Position numbers and translations under genes: made by a program
Shown here: positions 48,601-60,524 of the stretch, piece by piece
Numbering within the stretch: the stretch's first letter is position 1
Layout: each line of letters begins with the position of its first letter
Assembly: GCA_013398295.1 (NCBI GenBank)
Contig: VZSF01006858.1
Span: 1,116,819-1,180,818, forward strand
Direction of reading: 5' to 3'
Length of the DNA stretch: 64,000 nucleotides
DNA from: Chionis minor
Lineage: Eukaryota > Chordata > Aves > Charadriiformes > Chionididae
The notes under the pieces: generated by a model
Told to the model about the DNA's origin: nothing
The model's input: the letters and a program-made list of their open reading frames with translations, nothing else
Database searches by the model: none

Positions 48601-51600
48601 AAGCAAACAACATGGCATTTCTCTGTAGCATGAATGTAGCTTATATGTTGAGTCTGATATACTTGTAAATACTAAGTGTTCAAATATTCCCCCCCCCAAT
48701 TTAGAGAGGCTCCCAGAGAATGTAGCACTTAGAATACAGTCTTTTCTACATTGCCAAAGGCCTTGTCAGCTGTACTGGCTGTGCCAAGAGAGCTCAATCT
48801 CTAACCATGACTTTTGTTGTTGGGGTTTAATATTTGAACTAGATGTCATTTGATGGGATACTACGAATGAGTAAAATTGGGGCCATTTATGAGAATAGCG
48901 TCTTGAATCCTTCATGCTATATAAGGATTCTATTATAGAGATGCCATCTAAGAATGAAAAACAATCCCAACAGTGTATTCACTAAGTATAGTCATGCAAA
49001 GGCCCACTGAAAAGAGAAGCATCAGGAACAAAATTACTTCACTAAAAGCTTAAATAAATACAAATCTAAAAGTGTGGATTCCTGCCAGAGATTCTTGCTT
49101 ATAGCCCTCAAATTTTATGGATTCCTTGAGTAAACCTGCCTTTGGGTGCAGTGTCTTCACACTGTACCTGTTGGGTTATTTGATACAAACTAAGTCTACA
49201 GGTCACAGCAGCTTTTTGGTTTCCATTGACTCAAGAGGCTTAAAACCCAGATATGTCTGAAGAGAAAAAAATCTTCTTCAAGGGAATCAGGCAACCAGCA
49301 GTGAATAAAAGCTAGCTAAGATGAATTTTACTTTGTTTTAGAAAATGTATTTGTCATCTGGGTTATGGAAGACAAAGTCTCGGATGTAAATGCCAGGTTA
49401 CCTTCAATACAAGACCAGGGGCCGTGAAGCTCATCTGCTTCCCTCTGTACAGCAGACTCCATCTTCAGCATCTCTATCTTGTTTTGTTAGACCTTTCTCT
49501 TTCACCTGATCCTCACTCAAGGAGCATTAAGGTTAAACATTAACATCCAGGGACGGTGGCTGCTGTTGCCTCTGCCTTCTCTTGATACAGACTGTCCCAT
49601 TCACATTTGAAATGCAGTTCAACACCAGATTAGATAGCTGAGAATAAATATCCATGCATTTCTCTGCTTCGGTGTAGGATACGAAGCTCTCTCCTCCCCC
49701 ACAATAAATGTCATATATAATGGGAAGGAAGAGTCATGCAAAGCAAAGCTTTTACAAAGCAATACAAAATAGCCTAAATCATCCACATCCCACCCTTCAT
49801 CTACAGTCTTATCTTGGCACCTCGCATCCCGCAGCCCATTCAAATCCGCTCACAACTCTTCAGTAAAGATCACCCGTCTGCCTTTGGCCACTTACGCCTG
49901 CCAACATGAGTGGACCTGACAGCTGAATCGCCAATGAGATGCTGGAGTTGCAGATTTGTACTTCATTACTTTTTGGTCGATTACTCTAAATTGCTGTTTC
50001 CACCAAGAAACTGTAAAGCACGCTGGCCAAGCTTGGACAGTGCATGGTCTGCACTGGCTGGTCCACTTCCACCAGCATATAGTAGAGTCATATTAGAAGC
50101 AACTAACAACCTGGGAAACTGGTAGGCTTTCACTCTAGTATTAAAGATCCTAGTTTAAGATCCATAACAGAAATTACTGCTTTTATTTTACCTGCTTTGG
50201 GGATTTATCACTACTTGGAGTCCAGGACTGTCATGCAAACTGAAAGAACATTGCAGAGAGCAATGAAAAGAAGACTAACGAAAAAAGAAAATTGGGCAGA
50301 GGGATAGGGAAAGGTTAAAAATACTAAGTCCAGCCATGCAAAAGGCTCTGAGACAGTAATGAAGTCTGACTCACCAAAAACAAAGAACATGCAATGCAGG
50401 TAACTTGTGGACAGTAAACACAATAGGACTTCGCTGTGCTTTTCAGCCCTATTCCCCATCACTGCTGCTGTCCTGCCATACCCTTCCTGAAAACACATCT
50501 CTGCTTTCTTTCTTTGCCAGAAATTTTCCATCCAACTCCCTTCCTCTTTGGTTTTTATCCTCTTCCTAGCTGCCTAGCATCCATTTTCTTTCTGCCGCTA
50601 GCCACAGTGGCAGGCTTCTGCACTGACACCAAGTATTTCTGAAACCGCAGTGTCAGCCCACTGTCTGCCATCCCACCCTGCCCATTGTTTTCTGTCCTAC
50701 TGTAATTTCTATAGGTACATACTTATATAAATTGAGCATTCTGCCCCTCAAGGAACCGTTCTAAAAAGCAGTTACACAGTCCGCTCATCCCTGGTAAGTG
50801 TAACCCAACTGATACGTGCCTACTTTGCTAAAAAGAAAAGCTTTCACCCATTTCTTTGGGTTATACACTGTGACAACAGCTTGTATTGCCAACATTTGTC
50901 ATTTACTACTTCCCTCTAAATGTTTTCTGAATGTGTCTGCTTGCAGACGCAGTCTCTCAGATCAGGAGAATAAGAGAGAATCTGGCACCATCTCATGCCA
51001 TTCAGCAGTCGCTTCCCTTTCTGTTGAGCGCTAATGACTATCAAAAAGCATAAGGCATTCACACTAAGAGGATCCAGGGACTGGATTCTGCAGGCTACAA
51101 CTCAAAATACACACTAAAGCAAATAGAGGGCTTTGACTTAAAACCTCCCCAAAAGTCACACCGTTTCCTTTCAGAGATGACTACCAGAAAGTTCCATGAA
51201 AGTGTGCCATCTTGGCACGGTGGGTCCCTACCCTAACCTTGAATCATGACAGCTGGTACACGAAACCACAATCTTCTGCTGCTTACACAGGCTAAAGTTG
51301 TGGTCAGCACCATGTCAGCCAACTCCTCACGCTCTAGGGCTAACTATAACATGCACAGCAAATGCTGCTGTGTTCAGCCCTATAGCTTGGGCTCCCAAGT
51401 CACTTCTTTATTCATCTTCTCTTACTTTTTTAAAGCAGGCTATACTACAAATAATACTTACTACTTTGATTTCAAAGAGTATTAAACAAAAGCTCAGCTA
51501 AAGCACCATAAATTGTCTCAGAGACTAGAGCAACAAGATAAGCTCTACAATACTCGATTAGGCCTTTTCACTGCTCAAAGGAGAGATACAATTCTCCTGA

Positions 51601-54600
51601 ATCAAAAGATGTTCAGCTTGAATATTACAGTTCAGAGGGAAAATTGGGTAAGTCCATTGTAGAAACCTACAGTTATTTACCAGTAGTCATAAATAATCCC
51701 TAAACTCTCTACCAGGTCTTTTATTTCCTCCTCATCTATCAAGTTTGCAAATCATAGTTTATGATTTCTTTTTTTTTGTAACCAGCTTTAAGAAAGTTGT
51801 TTAAGTTTTACAGCTGCAATCATCCAAAAAGGAACAAAAGGGAACACACACAAGTATTGTTCCAAAGTTCAAATTGGTTTATGTGTGAATCAAAGTCAGC
51901 TCTTAGATTACACTGAAAATATATGAGCCCTTAAGTAAAGTATTTTTAATAGCATTTGGAGAATGTTTCCCTTGTCTCTACCCATAAAACTTTGCTGTAA
52001 GGCAAGCGTGTAGAACTCACTCCTAATTCATTTCTCCCTGAAGCACTACAAACATGATACTCTAATTCAATAACCTAGTGAAAGCAAAGAAAGAACTCGG
52101 AGTAATTTGGTTCCCATTATTTTAGCGTAATCTCTACACTATAAAGCAAGTGTTTAGCCAGTGCTAAGAAGCTTGAGTTTGTAGGTTCAATTTATGTTAA
52201 TCTGATACTGTCTGTTTGGTGGCAACTGGATCTGGGACAAGCAATTTAATAGGATCAAAGTGGTGCCTCTAGCAATTCTAAGGATGCATAGAAGCAAGTT
52301 TCCTTTCTGTCTTTGAACAGTAAGCAACAAATCCTGTAGTCTAAAGGAGATGGGGAATCCTTCAGGAAACGATAATCACATGAGCTCCACACTGCAATTT
52401 CTAGAAAGAGAACTCCTTTGGGGAGGGGAAACAATCAAGAGTATGCAAAGTGAAAAGCAAGTTAAGTCATGGTGCCAAATCTCTGCTTCTACATCTCCTC
52501 ACCACCCCTTTTCAGTTCCGTCAGGCTGCAGAATAGGATATAGCACTCCCAAATGAACATGCCTGCACCACCAATGGTACTGCAAACTCTGATACTCCCT
52601 GGGAAAACAGAGCTCAGCTTTTCCCATTTAAAAAGCCCAGGCTTCTATATATCAAGCCAAACGAAACTCTCTGTCAGCAATTGGCATCACAGAACCTACG
52701 CGAGACAAGGGTGCCAGATACGGTTCAGCAAAATTCACTGACAAAAATCTTTAGGAGGGAGGATGTTGTCAAAAGACGTGTTTTCAACAAAAATTTTTAC
52801 TCGGATGTCAAGTGAGGTCAGCAACTGAATCACACTGCATCCATTCATGTACACGTACCTGCACTCACACGGGTCATCTCTTGCTCGGGAGAAAACTATA
52901 AATAGGGTGCAAAGCGCAGTACGAAGAACCCGAATCTAACTATAGGCTCCGTAAGGCTGTGCATGCTCTGCCAAAGAAAAGTTCCTGCACAATACAGAGA
53001 CAGATGTTGCAGGCAGCATTTACTTGGAGGGCTCCCTATTTCTGCAACTATCCAACCCTTTAATGTGTGCAAGGACTTGGCTCAGGAACAGTTCCTTTCA
53101 GCTTTCCCTGCTGTTACTCTACTCACTCCAGCACACTTCAGCCCTTTTTTCTGCAGAGCTGCTACCAAGCTTCCTCTTCCCCTCACTCTGGACTTTATCA
53201 GTGTTCTCCCACTCTGTTACCTAATCCTCTGAACTTCTTTCTCCTATGCAGGGAAATGCTGTGATAAGGAGGTAGGTAGTTCTTTCATCTGCTTGTAGTC
53301 CCAGTTTTACAATGTCCCTCTTCTGATGGCAGTAAGAAAGCACAGACAAGTATATAACAGCTGACAGAATATTTTAAGAGGAAAAACCCCATCATTTATA
53401 ATGTAACAAGATGCATAAAAAGACCTGCAAGACTTCCTGAAACTGATCCAAGTTACACTGCCATAAGAAGAGACTAAACCATAATACTTACATGCTTACA
53501 GAATGTCAGTAAGACTATAGGATGCTGCAGGAAAGATAATTAGGAGACTGCCAGTTGTAAAGGTATCACAGGGTATTGGTTCTTGCTGCTGGCAGAATAC
53601 AATCCTCAAAAAGAAATGTAGTCAAAACTATGCATTATTTTCAATGCAGGAGACACTGATCTTATGGCAGCAATCTATTTTTATTATGTTACCTCTGATG
53701 TGCTAAATGATTCATAAAACAAGAATATTTTCTATGAGAAAGATTTTTCTAGTAACCAGACGGTTGACATCAGTATTACTATATTTAAGTACGTCTTTTT
53801 TTTTTAATCACTCAAATAGAAACCCATTAGAGTTACAGCCTGCTGACAAATAATCTGGGAAAAGCTGGACCTTCTGCCCGCGTACGGCGATAGTTCAGCC
53901 AGCTCTGAAGGGTTTTATCCCATGGCAGTACTTGGAAGAAGGGCTTACAGGCTGTAGCTGTGAACGGGATTCTAGGCAGGCATTAGGATCTAGAAAATCC
54001 ATCGTCACATCTCATCTTCCACAATTTACCAGGTTGTGCCTACTGTGGGAAGCACCAGGGACAAGAGGAGTGATGAGCTGCATGAAACAGCTGATGCTGA
54101 GGACCTGACACCCACATCATACACATTTCAGAGGGGGTTACTTCAGACTAGTTCTAGTCTGGTCCTATTGTGTGAAAGCTTGTTAACAACTCAAGCACAT
54201 TGGCTGTGTTCCTTAAGTGCATCTTACCGTCAACCAGTAAGTCCAGCATCATCCAAAAACAGATCCCGCCTGCGGTCTCCAAGCCTGCTAAGCGACACAA
54301 ACCAAAACAGGTATAACTTGGAGGTTCACTTCAAAAGCAGATTTCTGATTAAGAGCTTTCCAGCTGAGTACTCTGGAGGAAAGTTTTTATTTTGCTCCTT
54401 ATATTTCAGTTTCTCCTCTGTAACATACTGGACATCTGTTGTTTTCAACCTTTGTGGATCCACAGAACTGCAGACATTTTACTGGAGCTGCGAGTCCAGG
54501 CTTTTCTTAGACTATATCTTGGCTGAGTGGCCATGGTGCACTGCATGGTCCTGGTTTCCTAGTCTACAGACTCAGCCAACAGCTGCAGTAGCTTTCTTCC

Positions 54601-57600
54601 TGTGGAAAACTGTATCCAGGAGCAAACTGGGAGATGACTCTTTGGGTCTGCATCCTAGATATATCCTTAGCTAAAATACAACCACAAGATTTTATAAGAC
54701 ATGTCTAGTGCTCTCACAAGGATGCTTAGATGAAAAGAGATGTAAAGTACTGCTACTTGATGGCACCACCTTAAGAATTATTAGCAAACGGTGATGCTTT
54801 GGTGGAAGAATTGCTGTTATTCTTGTTTCTTTGTCCTGACCAGCATGGATTCAACACACTCTATCAAAGAGGATTGCCTCAGCATGTACCTATAGGTCAC
54901 TCTGTGCTACGTTGAGGGTGGAGCTCTAAGGAACAGCTTATACCTTCTTCAGGAAATTACAACACAGAAGTTGCCAACTTTTGAAATTTATTACCTATGA
55001 AATTCACCTGTACCTGGGAAGGAATAACCCCATGCACCAGTACAGGTTGGGGGCTGACCTGCTGGAAAGCAGCTCTGCAAAGAGGGACCTGGGAGTCCTG
55101 CTACACAACAGGATGACCATGAGCCAGCAATGTGCCCTTGTGGTCAAGACGGCCACTGGCATCCTGGGGTGCATCAAGAAGAGTGTAGCAATCAGTCGAG
55201 GGAGGTCATCCTCCCCCTTTACTCTGCCCTGCTGAGGCCGTATCTGAGAAAAATAAACTGCTGTGGACTGTCTGTTTTGAGAGAACAACACTTACAGCCT
55301 AGGGAGGGGGAAGGAAGACTTTGGCAGCAGTGTGAAAACAGAAAACCTTGCAGATACCTTCTATCTCTTGATAGAAGAGAAGAGAAACTGCTCACTTAAT
55401 TTGGGAACCTATTTCACTACCTGTATAATGTTTAAAGGAAAAGTTCAGGAAGAATAGGGTACTGTCATTGTGAGATTTCCCTTCTGGCTGTAAAGGAAAA
55501 AATGTGTCACAGCAGAAAGCATGAAGACAGAAACTTCGAGCTATGGTTGTCCCTATCAAAGTCAACACCAAGAGGCAAAGTATCCAAACTTCCAGTACAG
55601 CATTTCAAAAGTGGGAAGTATTATATGCCATAGAGATAGGGCCTGGGGATTTCAAGATTACTTTCCCAAAAGTAGAATAGATAGGGATTTTAGGTAATTA
55701 TTATTTTATTGACAGCCAATATTGATGTCTCAATCACATGAAAAATTTACCTTCACTTCTGCAATTCTGAAAATAAAGAGGGGAGGAAAGCAAAGACAAC
55801 AAAGCTGAAAGGTAGCGAAAGCAATGTTTACTGTAGGTTCCTATAATGCTTTTCACATCTGGAGACTGGAGGATAAAATAATACTTCATTTCTAACCTGG
55901 AATTATTCCGCTTTCACACTTCCATTCTGCTTTTACACAGGTAACACATAACTGCAGAGAAATGATCTATAAAAAGCATAACTTATTGCCCTGGAAGCAT
56001 TACGCAATCATTAGGCTTTACAGTAATTATTATCATCGAGTTTTCAATTCCTTAATTTACTTTCTCAGACAAGTTCTGCCTGAGAACCTGGAAAGAATAC
56101 TATACATGTGTAACAAGAGGTAGATACTCCCAAATAAAATTCAACACCTTAAAAAAGATTCCTGATCCCCATCTACTACAGTCAACACAATGCCCTTGTT
56201 GCCAAAATTGCTGTTGCTATTAAGTAACTATTGCTATCAAGTATTTCACATGTAGAAGCCTTATGTCAAGAAAATAAAGTGCCCATGAAACAGAACTGAA
56301 ATATGGAATTATTTCTAAATTCATAGAGAAGGTATAAATGGCTGCCTCTAATACCAACTCCCTCAGCAAGAATTTTGTTACGAGAAAGATACACAGTAAA
56401 AACTTTGGTTATATTTATATTAATATTGTAACTGTATGAAGAGTTTTAAAATTAAAAACTATTTTTATTAATTTTCAGTATTAAGTCTTCTGAAGAGAAA
56501 TCTCTTAGCTGACAGTAATAGTCTATTTCCAAGAGTCATCTGTGCTGTATTCAGTACACATGGGCAATAATGCACCAATAAATTCAGATACAAGTTTTAG
56601 AAGTAACTACGACCTTATTCTGTGCATAGACCTAATTTATATCTTTTGGTTGATAACATGATTCAAAGGGAACATGTTTACAATGTCACAGTCTCTTGCA
56701 TTAATAGAGCTTATGCTTGGTGATCATCTTCTGGTTTGGGGGTTTGTATATATTATGTGTACACACACAGAGACACACAAAGCAAATATTAAGCAAATTC
56801 AATCTAGTACTCTTAAAAATGAGTACTGCATAAACAAAACATAAGCGCACATGGCAATTTCATGTTCTAAATCCACCCACACAGTTGTTCTCAGCAATTC
56901 AAGAACAGAGCTGCATGGGCAGATTCACAGAATTTGAGTTACAGACATCTGTGCTGAAATAATGATCAGCATATGATGGTTTTGTTCATTAAGCAACAGA
57001 ATAAGGTCTTGTTTTTTTATTTAGTTTATCCTCAAAAAGAAAATAAATACACAAAAATCGCAACAACAACAAAAAAGCAGAATAAGCTCAAGGTACTCAG
57101 CTTCTTTCATTCACTCCCAGAAAGCTACTCATCTTGAAGTATAATCTCAGTGCTATTCCAGGAATGAGCCATGATAAACAAACTTGCATGTATGAAATCG
57201 GTCACCTTAAAAATGTGGAAAAAAATTGAATAGATTGAACTACAGCGTAGCCTGTAAGACAGTATTGTCTTTAGCTCCTGTCAATACCACAGTAAACGAA
57301 GATATAAAATCCCTAACAGACCATATGTAGACCTCCCAGTTCCCATGAATTATTTGTCTCCGTGTCTAAAAGTCAGAGCTCAGCTTAAAATCTGATGCAA
57401 GAAGTCTATTCCTTCCGGGACACTTTGTTTACATTAACTATACATAGTTTTATGGTCACAAAGATGCCCAGTCTTTCTTTGAACCCTGCTAGGGTGAGTG
57501 GCCTCATTTTGCCCCAGTTACTTCCTATGGCGGTAAGTTTTACAGTCTAATTACCCGTTATGTCAGAAAGTCTGATAAGCAAAGTAGTCTTGGCAAAAGC

Positions 57601-59700
57601 CTAGAGACTAAAGCAAAAGATGGGCCAAAAGACTAAGGCAAAACCAAATTTCTTCCTTTAAAGGCAAGACTTCATGCTATTCTACTTTCCTTTTCATGGA
57701 ATTTCCCCCTGCTCCTGTGTTACAAGAACAACAGCAAAAGCTTAATTTGTAACTGTGATTTTATTCATGTCATCCTCCCATGCATCTCTCTTGCAAGGTA
57801 AATAATTCACCATCTTCAATTTTGTGAGCTAACACCAGAGAGAGACAGCACCTAGGTTTTGCTTCAACAGCTTGCAGCAGCAAAGTTTCAGAGTTCACTT
57901 TTAAGCATTGCAACTTAAATCAATTAACTCAAAACAGGGATAAATTTGAACATTTTTCACAGCCTCCTCGGAGCTCCAGGGCATGAACCTTTCCTTTCTG
58001 CAGCTTTCAGTCGGCACTGAATGACTTTTCAAGAACTTGATTCAAGAGCATCAATGGAGCAAGAACTAGTTATAAAATGTCATTATCTCCATGCATGACC
58101 TGCCACAAAACCTGTGCTCCTCTGGGATTACAGCATGTATTAATATTGGGGAAAAAGGCAGAAGAGCAAAATATAAAACAACCTTAGGAAGCCAGGTTGC
58201 CTGGCACACCTCTTTCTTCTGCCAAATGCTGAAATAGCTGGACAGGAGGAGTGATAGTGCAGCTGTAGTCAGATATATCTAGGGAAGGCTCCAGAGCAGT
58301 TATAATACAAGCCAGATGCATTTCAGGAGGTCAGGACTTACCACACAAACCAAGCCATGATTCACAGCATTTCTCTCTAAAAGAATATATATACCCCATC
58401 TTCAGGGTCTTCTGCTCCACTACGGGCAGATTGGTAATCCAACATAACTTCTAACTTAGTTTTCTCAGAAATAAGTAGAATCCTGATCAGCAAGTTCTTT
58501 TCTACCATAAATTATGCAGCACAAGTTCCAGTTCATTAATGCTGCCTAGTCTTGAAAGCTACAGGGATTTCACAATTCTTCCTGTAACATTTACAAAATA
58601 TTTCCATAAATTTCCTACTTACTGAGCAAATAACATATCCTCTCCAGTTAATGTTCCTACCACAGAGACAGAACATCCACTCAGGGTATCACGTATGGAG
58701 CATCCAGCTGGTTCTCTCAATGGGAGGACAGCACAGACAGAGTTTGTGGAATTGAAGTCTCACTGAGAAGAAAATCTGCCTCCAGGGCAACAGGTACAGA
58801 TAAGAACTGGTGCAGCAAGAACCTATGCTTCTGGTTCATAGCCCTGCTCTCACAAGTAAACCGACACACAGGGCTCACAGGGGCTTCCCTCACTACTGAG
58901 CAGCAGTTATCCTGCGCAGCACATGTCTGTTCAGAAGGGGATAGACCCAAGAAGACTCAAGGCTCCATTTTGCTGCCATCAAACTCAAACCCTAAAAGCT
59001 AAGTAGAAGGCGTTACGCGAGTGGGTACAGAAAACGCATCATACATATTTTTATATGGGTATTTTACTTTCTAAAACAACTCCTATGAATAGATCTTCCC
59101 CCAGTTTATAAGCAAAGTATATTTTAATAGTTTTCACCCGGCGCACAACCAGATACTTTTATAGCAAGGCTATTCGCAAACTGTATATGGGACCTCTAAC
59201 AAGCAAAACTGGTGCAGGTCACCAGTGATTAAACATTAGCAACAAATAACCATTTTTTAATAAAGCCTCAGTATATTTAATCTTAATCAACAGTGGGCAA
59301 TTCGCAGGGTCAACACAAATTACAAAGTTGCCCTGTCAGACTGATAACAGCAGGATGCTCTGGATTACTAACAAGAGTATCAGTTGACAACCATCCATGG
59401 CCGAGACACACACAGACGCCAAAAAACCACTTAACACCTTCAGGCCCTTGAGCTGTAAGTGTGGCAAACCATGTTGTACCTTCAGCCTTCCAGCTGCCGG
59501 ACTTCTCAGGAAGATTAAATCCACAACAGAAGCAGCATTGCATTACATTCCCGTAGTTAACAATACTGACTTCATTTAATGAAAGCCTTGTTTTATGAAA
59601 CAAATTATAGGTTTCAGATGTTTCTGAAAGATGGTGGGAGAGAAGGGAATCACTCGATAAGAGTGGAGACGGACATTATGTTACAGGAAACAAAACCGCT
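45653..59700. other. Intergenic region between KCNG3 and COX7A2L
   Basis: About 14 kb of mostly AT-rich sequence. It holds a CR1 LINE fragment at about 55005-55290, a CA-rich patch near 56755-56780 and many short homopolymers. One open frame of 212 codons (54036-54674) is longer than expected by chance but has no recognisable domain. I see no RNA gene. Confidence 0.7.
55005..55290 (+). mobile_element. CR1 LINE fragment (3' part of reverse-transcriptase ORF)
   Basis: The plus strand encodes LGRNNPMHQYRLGADLLESS, then KRDLGVLLHNRMTMSQQCALV and GILGCIKKSVA, which is the typical end of the avian CR1 ORF2. After about 55195 the reading continues in another frame (SREVILPLYSALLRPYL), so the copy is frameshifted. 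It is 5'-truncated and inactive. The boundaries are approximate; similarity fades after about 55290 and upstream of about 55005. Confidence 0.9.
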
Positions 59701-60186
59701 GCTGGCCCTCAATTTCTATCACAAAACAAACACTTCAAAACAAGCCGCCAGCGCTGCCCCAAGTTCGAACGCCCCGAGCTCAGCAGCCGGAGGCGCGGCG
59801 CCGCGGCCTGACGCCCGGGATTACCTCGGCGGCGGAGGCCCGCGGCAGGGCGGGAGCCGCCAGCCTTCAGGAGAGGGAGGGCGGGCTGGGCCGCCGCGGG
59901 GACACCCCTGCGCACACGAGCCCTGCTTTACCCGTGTGCACTCGCCGTCTCCTCCTCCGCCTGCGGCGCCCTGGGGCCGCAACACCGGCCTCGCCGCCCG
60001 GCGGGGACCCACAACCTCCACCTCCACCACCGCCCCCGCCCCGGCTCCGCCCTGCCCCGCCCTCCCCCTCGGCGGGCGCGGAGCTTCGCCTCCCGCTTGC
60101 GCTGATTGGCTGGCGGCAACCCCGCCCCTCCCCACCACCTGCCGCGAGCCTGCATCCCGCCACCGTTGCCCTTCGGGGGGCAGTGG

Positions 60187-60198
60187 TGCGCACGCGCA
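60187..60198. promoter_or_regulatory. COX7A2L: NRF-1 binding site (full consensus, near-palindromic)
   Basis: TGCGCACGCGCA matches the NRF-1 consensus YGCGCAYGCGCR at every position. It lies 255 bp before the COX7A2L start codon. NRF-1 is a main activator of nuclear genes for respiratory-chain proteins. Confidence 0.78.
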
Positions 60199-60363
60199 CT
60201 GCGGCTCGGCCGGTTAGGGGCCCCGTGGGCTGCCTGACTGAAAATTGCCACCGGTCTCGCTTTAAGAGCGGCGCGGCGGGGCGCTCCCACGGCTTTAGCA
60301 ACGACTTGTGTATTTCGTCGGTTTTTTGTTTTAATTTTTGTTTTTACCCCGCTCCTCTGGCGG

Positions 60364-60370
60364 CTTCCGG
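60364..60370 (-). promoter_or_regulatory. COX7A2L: ETS/GABP-type site
   Basis: CTTCCGG (CCGGAAG on the minus strand) is a core ETS/NRF-2 (GABP) motif, 83 bp before the start codon. Short motif, so it is suggestive only. Confidence 0.45.
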
Positions 60371-60452
60371 GGCTCACGGCTGGCAGGCCTTCCGCGCCAG
60401 GCGCCGCAGCCGGTGGGCCGTTGGGAGGGCGCGTGCCGGGCGGCCCCCCACC

Positions 60453-60524
60453 ATGTACTACAAGTTCAGCGGCGTCACGCAGAGGCTGGTCGGAGCAGCG
60501 GCCTCCGCCGCCTACAACCCCCAG
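60453..60524 (+). CDS. COX7A2L: COX7A2L exon 1 (SCAF1 / COX7RP N-terminus)
   Basis: The 24 codons MYYKFSGVTQRL, VGAAASAAYNPQ end at CAG|GTAACG in phase 0. Length, start (MYYKFSG) and exon end (PQ) match COX7A2L, whose protein bridges complex III and complex IV in respiratory supercomplexes at the inner mitochondrial membrane. The ATG has A at -3 (CCCACC). This exon supplies the mitochondrial-targeting N-terminal end; the COX7-like domain is in later exons. I searched to the right edge for the next exon (expected to start GLKPVVSTEAPP) and did not see it, so the gene continues beyond the window. Its position after KCNG3 on the same strand agrees with the known order. Confidence 0.93.
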
